This document shows, in pieces, positions 34,955-43,613 of a stretch of 64,000 bases of DNA (positions are counted from its first letter, which is position 1; every line of letters begins with the position of its first letter). Under the pieces are notes generated by a model. It was not told where the DNA came from. It ran no database searches and worked only from the letters and a program-made list of their open reading frames with translations. Source of the stretch: Cellulophaga sp. HaHa_2_95 (GTDB lineage: Bacteria > Bacteroidota > Bacteroidia > Flavobacteriales > Flavobacteriaceae); assembly GCF_019278565.1 (NCBI RefSeq), contig NZ_CP058988.1:4030001-4094000 (forward strand). The letters run 5' to 3'. A program made the position numbers and the translations under genes.

Positions 34955-35057
34955 AATTATTTTGCTAATCTTATAGATTAACAATATTTCAACATTTCAA
35001 ATTTAAGAACAATTTTTTCAAATCACCCTTAATTACTTTAAAAAAAATTCTTTAAAG

Positions 35058-35139
<82 letters not shown>

Positions 35140-35164
35140 AAACCATTATTTTAAAGAACTTAAG

Positions 35165-35238
35165 AGCCGATAGAGGGACTCGAACCCACGACCTGCTGAT
35201 TACAAATCAGCTGCTCTAGCCAGCTGAGCTACATCGGC
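35165..35238 (-). tRNA. tRNA-Thr (TGT anticodon)
   Basis: 74 bases. Acceptor GCCGATG/TATCGGC, anticodon stem GCTGA/TCAGC with loop TTTGTAA (anticodon TGT), T loop TTCGAGT. It is the first gene of the tRNA-tuf transcription unit. Confidence 0.97.
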
Positions 35239-35289
35239 TTTTTATTACTTTTTTTTGGCTTAAAAAAAGCCCGCTTTTCTAACGGACTG

Positions 35290-35320
35290 CAAATGTAGAT
35301 ATATTTTTAGTTATTCAAAA
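35290..35320 (-). promoter_or_regulatory. Promoter of the tRNA-tuf-secE-nusG unit
   Basis: On the minus strand TTTTG (35316-35320), an 18-base spacer and TACATTTG (35290-35297) match the Bacteroidota TTG / TAnnTTTG promoter closely. The predicted start near 35284 is about 45 bases before the first tRNA. Confidence 0.75.
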
Positions 35321-35337
35321 TGTTTTTCAAGAAAATT

Positions 35338-35603
35338 TTAATTTTTTTTTGATTTTTTTTCTTCACCACTCACCACAACCCTTCCCAACCAATCACCAAC
35401 CACACTAACCACCCATTCAAAAGACTTAAACTTCCAGATTACAATAAATTCATTTTTAGGTAGATACAATTTAAGCGCCATAATTTTAGTGTAATCAAAA
35501 CTCGATTTTCGATCTTTTAAACAAGCCACAAAAGAAATTTTTAAATTATTTCCCTACCGGAATTAATTTAATTAATTTCAAGATAAAAATATTAGATTTT
35601 CAC
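35338..35603 (-). pseudogene. Probable decayed hpf/raiA (ribosome hibernation promoting factor)
   Basis: This 450-base gap between xerC and the tRNAs is where relatives carry hpf. A GTG-started open frame (35529-35338, 63 codons) translates to LKLYLPKNEFIVIWKFKSFE and on to a basic tail EEKKSKKN. It can be laid without gaps over the C-terminal half of HPF as I recall it (pattern KL.xP.N-D/E ... K-S/T-FE ... D..L). Upstream the frame meets TAG, and only scraps such as KLIKLI in another frame echo the N-terminal half. A GTG-AAA-ATC-TAA at 35603 could be the old start. The sequence is very AT-rich with long T/A runs. The match is from memory of the family and conserved position, not from a search. 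If wrong, this stretch is simply non-coding. Confidence 0.5.
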
Positions 35604-35689
35604 CTGTGCTATAGTTTTCCGTTCAAATTTTCTTTTGCCACTGCCCAAAAGGGAGTTCTAAAAATTAAAAAAAAATACTTAGCGAAAAA

Positions 35690-36580
35690 TTAATTCTTAT
35701 TTCGCGGATGAGCTCTTAAGTGTACTTTTTTCAACTCAGCAATACTATTGTGAGTATATACTTGAGTAGAAGCCAAGCTAGCGTGCCCCAATAATTCTTT
35801 TACCGAATTTAAATCTGCCCCTTTATTTAACAAGTGTGTTGCAAAGGTATGACGCAATATATGAGGACTTCTCTTTACCTTACTAGATACTAAGCCAAAA
35901 TAATGATTTATAATTCTATAAACTAAGGTCTCATAAATCTTGGTTCCAGATTTAAGCAAAAAAACAAAGTCACTAGACTCCTTCACAACTACCGTACTCC
36001 GAATCCGGAAATACGCTTCAAATAACACCAGCAAAGGATCCACCAATGGAATAATCCGCTCTTTATTTCTTTTCCCTAGTACTTTAATTGTTTTCTGCCG
36101 CAAATCAACATTAGAAACCTTCATCATTATTAACTCTATGCGCCGTATACCTGTCGCATACAAAAGTTCTATAATCAGTTTATCCCTAAACCCTTCAAAA
36201 TCATCAGAAAAAGATAACGCATTTAACACCTCTTGCATCTCTGCCTCCGAAAAGGGAATTTCAATTTTTTTTGCTGTTTTTAATGCTTTGTGTTTCGCTA
36301 AAGGATTAACACCTATAGTTTCTATCTTTAATAAAAACTTATAATAAGCCTTTAAAGACGAAATTTTTCTATTAATCGTCCGGTTCGTAATCCCTGCATC
36401 AACCAAAGCCACAATCCAATTTCTAATAATCACATAAGAAACATGATCGATAACCTCTTCAGAACATTCATTCTTACAAAACAATGCAAACTCAACCAGA
36501 TCATTCTCATAAGCTTTTACCGTATTCAAAGAATACTTCTTCTCAAGAGTTAGGTACGCAATAAAAGCTGCTTCAGACAT
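35690..36580 (-). CDS. xerC: Tyrosine recombinase, XerC/XerD type
   Basis: 296 residues, the size of chromosomal Xer proteins rather than most phage integrases. An N-terminal SAM-like core-binding domain covers 1-85 (LTLEKKYSLNTVKAYENDLVEF begins it). The catalytic set is complete: Arg146/147 in ATGIRRIEL, Lys170 in VLGKRNKERIIP, His240 and Arg243 in PHILRHTFATHL, His266 in LGHASL, and nucleophile Tyr275 in STQVYTH. Xer proteins resolve chromosome dimers at dif. The placement next to rpsU and the tRNA-tuf operon is conserved in Flavobacteriaceae, so this is a housekeeping gene, not a mobile element. Whether it is the C or D partner is uncertain. Confidence 0.88.
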   Translation of the reverse strand: MSEAAFIAYLTLEKKYSLNTVKAYENDLVEFALFCKNECSEEVIDHVSYVIIRNWIVALVDAGITNRTINRKISSLKAYYKFLLKIETIGVNPLAKHKALKTAKKIEIPFSEAEMQEVLNALSFSDDFEGFRDKLIIELLYATGIRRIELIMMKVSNVDLRQKTIKVLGKRNKERIIPLVDPLLVLFEAYFRIRSTVVVKESSDFVFLLKSGTKIYETLVYRIINHYFGLVSSKVKRSPHILRHTFATHLLNKGADLNSVKELLGHASLASTQVYTHNSIAELKKVHLRAHPRNKN

Positions 36581-36626
36581 CTATCAAAATTACAAAAGTT
36601 AAGATACATTATCACTTAAAATGAAG

Positions 36627-36660
36627 AACAAAAAAAAGCCTTGCAATAAATTGCAAGGCT
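36627..36660 (-). terminator. Terminator after rpsU
   Basis: A perfect 10-bp stem (AGCCTTGCAA at 36637-36646, TTGCAAGGCT at 36651-36660) with loop TAAA is followed on the minus strand by a T tract. It lies 26 bases past the rpsU stop, separating rpsU from xerC. Confidence 0.9.
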
Positions 36661-36685
36661 ATACTATATTATAAACATAGAGCTA

Positions 36686-36880
36686 TTAAATCTCCTCTTG
36701 ATCTCTCAAGCCTTGAATATAATGCGCTTTTTGCATCTGCGCTCTACGTGCCACTGATGGCTTCGTAAACTGCTGACGTTTTCTTAATTGACGCATTGTT
36801 CCAGTTCTATCGAACTTACGCTTGAAACGCTTCAATGCTCTATCTATGTTTTCTCCTTCTTTTATCGGTATAATTAACAT
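36686..36880 (-). CDS. rpsU: 30S ribosomal protein bS21
   Basis: 64 residues: MLIIPIKEGENIDRALKRFK, then RKFDRTGTMRQLRKRQQF and KPSVARRAQM. In Bacteroidota ribosomes, bS21 with bS18 and bS6 sequesters the 3' end of 16S rRNA, so most mRNAs lack a Shine-Dalgarno. This gene is the exception in the window: AGGAGG sits 9 bases before its ATG. Its own promoter (36916-36945) and terminator make it a monocistronic unit. Confidence 0.96.
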   Translation of the reverse strand: MLIIPIKEGENIDRALKRFKRKFDRTGTMRQLRKRQQFTKPSVARRAQMQKAHYIQGLRDQEEI

Positions 36881-36889
36881 GGGCTACAA

Positions 36890-36895
36890 CCTCCT
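36890..36895 (-). promoter_or_regulatory. Strong Shine-Dalgarno of rpsU
   Basis: AGGAGG on the minus strand, extended to AGAGGAGGT, is spaced 9 bases from the ATG at 36880. I saw no comparable element at the other protein genes inspected here. In this phylum rpsU mRNA is known to keep an SD, which fits feedback by bS21 on its own translation. Confidence 0.85.
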
Positions 36896-36915
36896 CTCTT
36901 TAGTGATTAAGGCTG

Positions 36916-36945
36916 CAAATATATAAACTATTCTCTAACTAGCAA
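36916..36945 (-). promoter_or_regulatory. rpsU promoter
   Basis: On the minus strand TTG (36943-36945), a 19-base spacer and TATATTTG (36916-36923) match the phylum consensus. The start would be near 36910, giving a leader of about 30 bases that includes the Shine-Dalgarno. Confidence 0.7.
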
Positions 36946-37011
36946 CCCATCCTTAGAAAAATCAATAAAATTAAAACTATACTACTGAAAACCAGCATAA
37001 TAAAAAAGGTG

Positions 37012-38184
37012 CTATTCTACCTTAGTCGTTTTATATTCCTTCTTATCTATAATTATCTTCGCTAAAATTTCTTTTAAGATTTCAGAAGTTCCTCCGCCAA
37101 TTGGCCCCAAACGACTATCACGAAGTAACCTTGCTAATGGATAATCTTCCATATATCCATAGCCTCCTAAAAATTGTAAGCAATCATAAATTACAACATC
37201 TGCCATTTTGGTAGACTTTAACTTAGAAATAGTAGCCTCCTTAACTACGTATTCTCCTTTGTTTAACCTATAAGCTACTAAATAATTGTACTCTCGACAC
37301 ATTTCCATATCTGCTTGCAACTCTACAAATCGATGACGTAAGGCCTGATACTTATTAATAGTCTTACCAAAAGCTTGTCTTTCTGCCATGTACTGCAAGG
37401 TGTAATCTAATGCGTATTCTGCCCTAGCATGAGCATTAATCCCCATAACCAAACGCTCTAAAGCAAAGTGTTCCATAATATACGAAAAACCTTTACCTTC
37501 TTCTCCCATTAAATTTGCAGCAGGAATAGTTACATTATCAAAAGCAATCTCTCCTGTATCTGATGCACGCCAGCCCAATTTATTTAATTTGGTTGCCGTT
37601 ACTCCAGGCACTTTTTTGTCTACTAAAAAGATACTTATTCCTTTATTTCCTAACTCCGGACTAGTTTTTGCCGCAACGATCATATAATCACAATAGACCC
37701 CGTTAGTTATAAATGTTTTTGATCCATTTATAACATACGTATCTCCTTTCTTTTCTGCCGTTGTTCGCATTCCGGCAACATCGCTACCGCCAAATGGTTC
37801 TGAAATACACAAGCAACCTATTTTTTCCCCTAGTACACTAGGCGCTAAATACTCCTTTTTTAATAGATCACCTGCTTCTTTATTCAAATGCGTCATTGCA
37901 AGATAGGCGTGCGCCCACATTGCAGCCGCAAAACCACCTGAATTAATTTTTTGAAGTTCCTCTAGAAGAATAACAGTATAAAATAAATCTAATTCTAAAC
38001 CACCATCTTTTTCTGGTGTGGCTAGACCGAAATACCCCATTTCCCCAAACTTAGCCCAAATAAAACGTTCTATAGTACCTGTACTCTCCCATTTCTCAAT
38101 ATGGGGAACGACTTCTTTCTTTAAAAAACTTTTGAGACTTTCCCTAAACAACTGATGCTCTTCTGTGAAGTACATACTTTTCAT
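37012..38184 (-). CDS. Acyl-CoA dehydrogenase family protein
   Basis: 390 residues, full length. The N-terminal helical domain (MYFTEEHQLFRESLKSFLKK), the substrate/FAD loop CLCISEPFGGSDVAGMRTTA and the C-terminal FAD-binding segments (FALERLVMGINAHARAEYAL; FLGGYGYMEDYPLARLLRD) are present. The putative catalytic base is in the RLGPIGGGTSEILKEILAK loop, where the conserved GTSEI glutamate is visible. It catalyses alpha,beta-desaturation of an acyl-CoA with electrons passed to ETF. The exact acyl chain cannot be told, and no other beta-oxidation gene is adjacent. Confidence 0.93.
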   Translation of the reverse strand: MKSMYFTEEHQLFRESLKSFLKKEVVPHIEKWESTGTIERFIWAKFGEMGYFGLATPEKDGGLELDLFYTVILLEELQKINSGGFAAAMWAHAYLAMTHLNKEAGDLLKKEYLAPSVLGEKIGCLCISEPFGGSDVAGMRTTAEKKGDTYVINGSKTFITNGVYCDYMIVAAKTSPELGNKGISIFLVDKKVPGVTATKLNKLGWRASDTGEIAFDNVTIPAANLMGEEGKGFSYIMEHFALERLVMGINAHARAEYALDYTLQYMAERQAFGKTINKYQALRHRFVELQADMEMCREYNYLVAYRLNKGEYVVKEATISKLKSTKMADVVIYDCLQFLGGYGYMEDYPLARLLRDSRLGPIGGGTSEILKEILAKIIIDKKEYKTTKVE

Positions 38185-38270
38185 CTATATATTTTTTTTG
38201 AAAATTAATTTTTAAGATGAAAACACCATTCATCTGACTAGCAAATAATGGCATTTTCCATAGCTTTTTT

Positions 38271-39152
38271 TTACAATAACAAATATAAAGATATTCTATT
38301 GATTTTTTCGGAAGGAAAACCCTCTATATTTTTTAATTCCTCAAAAGAATGAATACCCTTATTTTCTTCCCGATACACAACAATGGCCTTAGAAACTGTA
38401 TAATTCAAATAAACTAATTGTGCCATTTCTGAGGCCGAAGCAGTATTAACATTGATCTTATTAATGAGCGGCGGAATCAACACTTTAAACTTCTTTGTTA
38501 TTCTTTGAACTACAGCAGGCTCTAAACCATAGACTTCTGACACTTGTTCATCATCCACAAAACCTCCTAATCTGTCCCTGAATTTTACAATCCGGGCAGA
38601 AAGCTTATCTCCCACCCCGTTCACCTCTTTTAACTCCAATGCCGTTGCTAAATTAATGTCTTTGACATGAACCACATTTGTTTTAAAACTCCCTTCAGAA
38701 TCTTGTACTAATAAACTATTTGAAGTCTTCGCTTTTTTTACCCAATTCGGAAATTTGAAATAGGGTGAGATTTTATCTAATAAAGAATCTGACACCAAAG
38801 TTACCTTTTGAAAATCTTGAACTGAATTGATAAATTTATCTGCAGCTCTAAACTGATGTAACCGATCAATTTCTATGACAGACAAACCTAGGGTATATCC
38901 TTTATAATCTGTAATGTAGTTAGGGTTGAAGGGATAAATAACAAGAGTACCTTTTTGGCTTGCGGATTTCTTAAGTGCATCTATTTGAGCTTGCGTGGCC
39001 TCATCAACCTTTAAAAGCTTTGCTGAATGGTTATTTACTGCTTTAGAATACACAAGATAACTCACTTGAAGCGCAACAATTATAAGAAGTAAAAAGAAAA
39101 TCCCACTTCGTTCCTGTTTTGAGAACTTGAAGTGGGATTTAAATGAATTCAT
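38271..39152 (-). CDS. Membrane-anchored helix-hairpin-helix (ComEA-like) protein
   Basis: 293 residues. A short basic N-terminus (FKFSKQERSG) and one membrane span at about 17-36 (IFFLLLIIVALQVSYLVYSK) put the rest outside the inner membrane. At least two HhH motifs follow: DINLATALELKEVNGVGDKL near 164-183, and KINVNTASASEMAQLVYLNY with EELKNIEGFP near the C-terminus. HhH domains bind DNA non-specifically, and ComEA proteins take part in DNA uptake. A role in DNA uptake is possible but not shown. It starts 11 bases after the AGCS symporter gene, so they are likely co-transcribed. Confidence 0.85.
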   Translation of the reverse strand: MNSFKSHFKFSKQERSGIFFLLLIIVALQVSYLVYSKAVNNHSAKLLKVDEATQAQIDALKKSASQKGTLVIYPFNPNYITDYKGYTLGLSVIEIDRLHQFRAADKFINSVQDFQKVTLVSDSLLDKISPYFKFPNWVKKAKTSNSLLVQDSEGSFKTNVVHVKDINLATALELKEVNGVGDKLSARIVKFRDRLGGFVDDEQVSEVYGLEPAVVQRITKKFKVLIPPLINKINVNTASASEMAQLVYLNYTVSKAIVVYREENKGIHSFEELKNIEGFPSEKINRISLYLLL

Positions 39153-39163
39153 AAGAATACTAT

Positions 39164-40873
39164 TTAGTTATCTATAGCATCATACTTTAACTTGATAGCA
39201 TCAAGATATCTTTTAAGTTGCTTTTTAACTACTGGGAAAAGGAAAAATAATCCTACCATATTAGGAAAAACCATGGCAAAAATCATTGCATCTGAGAATG
39301 CCCATATAGAACCCATACTTGCAGCAGCACCAATTACTACAAACGTTAAAAATAAAAATTTATAGGTTAAATCTGCCGCTTTACCTCTACCGAATAAAAA
39401 CTTCCAAGATTGCAGTCCGTAATAAGACCAAGAAATCATAGTTGATACTGCAAATAACACTACCGCTATTGTTAAGAAAACATTAGAGTAAGGAATGTAA
39501 GCAGCAAAAGCTTTAGCGGTAATACCAGCTCCTTGAACAACATCTGCCCCTATCTGAACTGCACCACTACCATCTGTACTAACATCTAAACCATATTCAA
39601 AATATCCGCCAAAGTTGAAGATAACAATTACTAAAGCCGTCATCGTACAAATTAACACGGTATCTATAAAAGGCTCTAACAAAGCTACTAAACCTTCACT
39701 TGCTGAATATTTTGTTCTTACTGCAGAGTGAGCAATAGAGGCAGAACCTGCACCGGCTTCGTTAGAGAATGCTGCTCTTTTAAACCCTACTAATAACACA
39801 CCAATCACCCCACCAACTCCAATGGCTTTAGGATTAAATGCTTCTGTAACGATTAAAGCAACCGCATCATCAATTAAATTGAAATTAGCAAAAATGATGT
39901 ATAAACATGCTACTACATACATAATAGCCATAAAAGGAACTACTTTTTCAGTTACCTGAGCAATCCTCTTAATACCTCCTATTATAATTATACCTACTAA
40001 AATTGCAAGTCCCAAACCAACAATAGCTCCTGCCGCTGTACTCTGCCAGTTAAATAATTCTTTTAATACAATAGTTGCTTGATTAGATTGCGCAGCGTTA
40101 CCACCACCAAAAGAGCCTCCAATACAGAAAACAGCAAAGATTACCGCAGCAACTTTACCTAATTTTTGAAATCCTCTTTCCTTTAATCCTTTGCTCAAAT
40201 AATACATAGGACCTCCGTAAACCGTTCCATCTTCTCCGACATCACGATATTGAACCCCTAAAGTACATTCTACAAATTTTGTAGACATCCCTAAAAGACC
40301 ACAAACAATCATCCAAAATGTAGCCCCAGGACCCCCTAATGCAATGGCTAATGCAACCCCTGCAATGTTACCATTACCAACAGTACCAGATACTGCCGTT
40401 GCAAGTGCCTGAAAGTGACTTACTTCTCCGTCTGAACTTTCATCTCTAATGGTATCTATAATATCTCCGTTTACTGCTAAATCATCTTCTAAGCCTACTA
40501 AATGCTCTTCTATATCTACGTTAGATAAATCTTGACCTTGAGCAATACCGTCTTCACCGTATAATTCTTTTGCTCCATGTTTTTCAATATCTTCATACTT
40601 ACCTCTTACCGTATTAATAGCTTTTCCGAAAAACCTAACATTAGGAAATCCAAAATAGATGGTAAAAAACAAAGCACTTGCTACTAACAGAACTAAAACA
40701 AAAGGAATATCTGGATCATGCCAAACATTGAAGAAAATTACTGCGGAAAAGAAATCGGAAATAGGCTTAAATGCTTCATCAATTTTTTCATCTAATCCTT
40801 TTTCCACTACCTCTTGAGAAAAGGTAAAAATAGGCGCCATTAATGCAAACAGCGTAAGAAGTCTATACTTCAT
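39164..40873 (-). CDS. Alanine/glycine:cation symporter family (AGCS) transporter
   Basis: 569 residues. A signal-like N-terminus (MKYRLLTLFALMAPIFTFS) and about 100 extra residues with an acidic loop (VDIEEHLVGLEDDLAVNGD) precede the AGCS core. The core carries the family motif GTVGNGNIAGVALAIALGGP, VGVQ-like TLGVQYRD with GTVYGGPMYYL, and KRAAFSNEAGAGSASIAHSA. About ten membrane spans are visible. Such proteins import alanine or glycine with Na+ in the inner membrane. The N-terminal extension is longer than in the textbook members. Substrate is inferred from the family. Confidence 0.92.
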   Translation of the reverse strand: MKYRLLTLFALMAPIFTFSQEVVEKGLDEKIDEAFKPISDFFSAVIFFNVWHDPDIPFVLVLLVASALFFTIYFGFPNVRFFGKAINTVRGKYEDIEKHGAKELYGEDGIAQGQDLSNVDIEEHLVGLEDDLAVNGDIIDTIRDESSDGEVSHFQALATAVSGTVGNGNIAGVALAIALGGPGATFWMIVCGLLGMSTKFVECTLGVQYRDVGEDGTVYGGPMYYLSKGLKERGFQKLGKVAAVIFAVFCIGGSFGGGNAAQSNQATIVLKELFNWQSTAAGAIVGLGLAILVGIIIIGGIKRIAQVTEKVVPFMAIMYVVACLYIIFANFNLIDDAVALIVTEAFNPKAIGVGGVIGVLLVGFKRAAFSNEAGAGSASIAHSAVRTKYSASEGLVALLEPFIDTVLICTMTALVIVIFNFGGYFEYGLDVSTDGSGAVQIGADVVQGAGITAKAFAAYIPYSNVFLTIAVVLFAVSTMISWSYYGLQSWKFLFGRGKAADLTYKFLFLTFVVIGAAASMGSIWAFSDAMIFAMVFPNMVGLFFLFPVVKKQLKRYLDAIKLKYDAIDN

Positions 40874-40961
40874 AATATGTAAATTTGTTTTATAATTAGT
40901 CTAGTCGTCAGCAATATCTTAAAAAAAAACAACGCAATCAAGGAATATTATTTAAATCTCT

Positions 40962-41969
40962 TTAAACGATATGAAACATTTCGTTCAGTTTTCTGATTTG
41001 CTCCGGCCTTCCCAATACAATTACCTTACTTTTTGGTTGCAGTTGCAAATCTGCTTCAGGATTAATTATATAGTCGCCTTCTGGTGATATATACCCTATA
41101 ATTGTACAGCCTGTTTTTCTTCTTAGATCAAGATCACGAAGCGAATTACACTCCATTTGATCCGTAAAATCTTCTATAGAAACCTCTTCTAAGTTAGTGG
41201 TATGTCCACCTTCAACAGAAAGCTTGTCCATAAAGGTGATTAAATCTGGCATCACCACCAAAGAGGCCATATGATCTCCACCAATTTTATCTGGCATGAT
41301 CACTTTATTAGCCCCAGCCAACATTAATTTCTTTTGAGAATTTAATAAAGAAGCTCTACTGATGATAAAAAGATCTTTATTTAATTGTCTTGAAGATAGC
41401 ACTACAAATAAATTGGTAGCATCATCCGGCAAAGCAGTAATTAAAAACTTTGCGCGCTCTATTCCCGCTTCCATTAATATTTCGTCATCATTTGCATCGC
41501 CTTCTATGAAAAGTATATTTTCTTCAAAGCGCTCTATAATCTCTTTATCCTTTTCTATAATTACAAACGGACGCTTATAAGCTTTTAAACGTTCTGCTGC
41601 TTGCGTACCATTTCTGCCATAACCACAAACAATAACATGATCTGTAAGACTATTAATTTTAGATTTCACTTTTTTCTTTTTTAATATTTGAAGCGAATTT
41701 CTACCTAAAACATATTCGGTTATTACCGATATAGCAAAGGCAAATATAAAAACGCTTGAAACGATTAATGATATGGTAAAAAATTTAGATTGCGCATCTA
41801 ATGGTCGCACTTCGGAAAACCCTACAGTGGTCACTGTAATTATGGTCATGTAAATGGCATCTACCCAATCATAATTTGAAATATAACGATACCCTAAAAT
41901 TCCAAACAGCAATACAGCTGTCATTAGAAATATTGCTAAATATATTTTAGATCTAAAAAGTCTAAGCAT
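40962..41969 (-). CDS. Ion channel (two-span K+ channel) with TrkA-N/RCK domain
   Basis: 335 residues. Two membrane spans (about 9-27 and 65-87) flank a pore helix and a filter reading TVTTVGFSEV at 45-54. The RCK_N nucleotide-binding fold begins HVIVCGYGRNGTQAAERL near 110, and a TrkA-C domain ends the protein (GCTIIGYISPEGDYIINPEA, KVIVLGRPEQI). Architecture is that of MthK/YugO-like ligand-gated K+ channels. The filter has FSE instead of the usual YGD, so K+ selectivity is inferred rather than certain. It starts 3 bases after the PspC gene. Confidence 0.88.
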   Translation of the reverse strand: MLRLFRSKIYLAIFLMTAVLLFGILGYRYISNYDWVDAIYMTIITVTTVGFSEVRPLDAQSKFFTISLIVSSVFIFAFAISVITEYVLGRNSLQILKKKKVKSKINSLTDHVIVCGYGRNGTQAAERLKAYKRPFVIIEKDKEIIERFEENILFIEGDANDDEILMEAGIERAKFLITALPDDATNLFVVLSSRQLNKDLFIISRASLLNSQKKLMLAGANKVIMPDKIGGDHMASLVVMPDLITFMDKLSVEGGHTTNLEEVSIEDFTDQMECNSLRDLDLRRKTGCTIIGYISPEGDYIINPEADLQLQPKSKVIVLGRPEQIRKLNEMFHIV

Positions 41970-41972
41970 AGG

Positions 41973-42200
41973 TCACAGGTCAAAGACTGACGTTCTCTTG
42001 GTATATATTAAATCTTTAATTTTTAACCAAAAGGCTACAAATAAATATAAGGCAAAACCAAAACCAAGGGTTACAAAGGTTAAATAAATAAAAGATGTTC
42101 TCACTACACGAATACGAATTCCTAAACGTTCCGCTATACGCCTACATACTTCAAAACCATGCTTTTGAAAAAAGTATAATAATTGATATAAGAAATTCAT
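41973..42200 (-). CDS. PspC domain-containing small membrane protein
   Basis: 75 residues. The N-terminal part FEVCRRIAERLGIRIRVVRT is the PspC signature, followed by one membrane span (SFIYLTFVTLGFGFALYLFV). PspC proteins regulate the phage-shock response in enterobacteria; here no pspA-like gene is near. It sits 9 bases after DUF2851 and 3 before the channel gene, forming a three-gene unit. Confidence 0.85.
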   Translation of the reverse strand: MNFLYQLLYFFQKHGFEVCRRIAERLGIRIRVVRTSFIYLTFVTLGFGFALYLFVAFWLKIKDLIYTKRTSVFDL

Positions 42201-42209
42201 GTGTTAAAA

Positions 42210-43490
42210 TTAGGCATTTCCTTTTAATAAACTATTACCTACTGCACATTGCAAGCATTTATTTTTCAAACAATAATTAGTATACAATTGCAGCAAAGAC
42301 TGACTTTCCATAGCATTATGAGCCGAGATTTTGAGATTATTAAAATTTTCTATAATCGAATTATCTTCTTTTTTGATACCTATTATAATAGGTATTAAAT
42401 TACTTTCAATCTCTTTTCCATGGTATTGCGCATGACAGAACTTAAGTGGCAATATCGTATTTATAATCAAAAGATCTATAAATTTCTTAGTAAGTTTCTT
42501 TTTACTTTTTTTAGATTCTTTTGCAAACGTATAATGGGTATCCCAATACTCACTGGCCGATACGCTGAATATACCGTAAAGTTCTTCTATGGAAGTGGCA
42601 TCTATAAGCCGACGAAATAAGTTATTTTGCCCTGCGTATAAATGTGAAAATTGTGACAATCTAATGGTTGGAAAATTGGGTGGTCTCAATTTAAAAAATG
42701 CAGGCCTTACTGCATTTGAGTCCTCACATTGAAATTTACGCTTCACATACTGATATTCATCTTTTAATTCCCTAAAATAAAGATCTGTATTGTTTTCGTC
42801 TAACAAGCCTGCATGACCAAATAACAAACTTTCCAATTGCAAGGTATTTGCTCCTATTTTACGTACAGAAGTGAAATCTACACTTTGAGCCAAACTTAAA
42901 AAGGCATCTCCATTTATTTTTAATCCGAAATTTTTTAACAACAGCACAAACAATACTTCTTCCCAATTGTTCTTAGACTTTTTTAAAAGACTTAGAATTA
43001 AGGTCGATTTTTCTTCTAATCGCTCAAAATACATCCTGTCTAACCAGTTTTTTAAAACAAAACTATCTAAACCCGTAATTTGCTTTTCACAGTTAATAAA
43101 ACGTTTTCCACTTTTTGAAAATAGCGCCTCATAAGCTTTAATCAATTTTGGAGATAAATAAGTTTTAAGCGCTAAAGTTGGTATTGGAATATTATCTTTT
43201 CTATGAACTGTAGCATCATCTTCCCATACTACATGCAAAATAACCGTATCATAGTTCTCATCTTGTTCGTGGTTATGTGCATACCAATCAGACGATTTTA
43301 TATGTATCTCTACATTGCCGGCCCATAGTTGACTTCCTATTCTAATTTGGGCATTAAAAAAATCTGGACCTGCAAGATGATTATGAGTTCCTACTTGAAC
43401 TATTTCAATAGCCTCCCCACTCGTACTTACCAAGTTGGTTATTGGAAGTTTCTTATGTTTCCATATAAAATGCAAAAAGTCTTCGCGCAT
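42210..43490 (-). CDS. DUF2851 family protein
   Basis: 426 residues, soluble, no signal peptide. The conserved N-terminal block is present (EDFLHFIWKHKKLPI; GTHNHLAGPDFFNAQIRIG; WAGNVEIHIKSSDWYAHNHE). A C-terminal KNKCLQCAVGNSLLKG stretch has two cysteines. The family is common in Bacteroidota but has no established function. It begins a tight operon with PspC and the K+ channel. Confidence 0.88.
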   Translation of the reverse strand: MREDFLHFIWKHKKLPITNLVSTSGEAIEIVQVGTHNHLAGPDFFNAQIRIGSQLWAGNVEIHIKSSDWYAHNHEQDENYDTVILHVVWEDDATVHRKDNIPIPTLALKTYLSPKLIKAYEALFSKSGKRFINCEKQITGLDSFVLKNWLDRMYFERLEEKSTLILSLLKKSKNNWEEVLFVLLLKNFGLKINGDAFLSLAQSVDFTSVRKIGANTLQLESLLFGHAGLLDENNTDLYFRELKDEYQYVKRKFQCEDSNAVRPAFFKLRPPNFPTIRLSQFSHLYAGQNNLFRRLIDATSIEELYGIFSVSASEYWDTHYTFAKESKKSKKKLTKKFIDLLIINTILPLKFCHAQYHGKEIESNLIPIIIGIKKEDNSIIENFNNLKISAHNAMESQSLLQLYTNYCLKNKCLQCAVGNSLLKGNA

Positions 43491-43535
43491 GTAATCATAT
43501 CATTAACAAGGCATAAGATAGTAAATAAAAGCAAA

Positions 43536-43574
43536 AAAGACCGTACTGCTCATATAATCAGCAGTACGATCTTT
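43536..43574 (-). terminator. Terminator after the rhodanese gene
   Basis: A 15-bp stem (43536-43550 with 43560-43574, core CGTACTGCT/AGCAGTACG) has one C-A mismatch and a 9-base loop. On the minus strand it ends in a T run. It lies 39 bases past the rhodanese stop and before DUF2851. Confidence 0.85.
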
Positions 43575-43613
43575 CCTTTATATAAAATAAGATTCTAGGT
43601 AATTCTATAGGAT

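Noticed and set aside
34790..34984. 64-codon minus-strand ORF across the tRNA-Gly region
   Set aside because: It runs through the tRNA-Gly gene and into the end of the tRNA-Thr gene; the RNA genes explain the sequence.
35338..35529. Intact 63-residue protein gene
   Set aside because: Start is GTG without support, composition is distorted, and the sequence looks like the tail of a decayed hpf; kept as pseudogene instead.
35690..36580. Integrase of a mobile element
   Set aside because: Size, complete Xer motifs and conserved location by rpsU and tuf fit a housekeeping Xer recombinase; no attachment sites or phage genes nearby.
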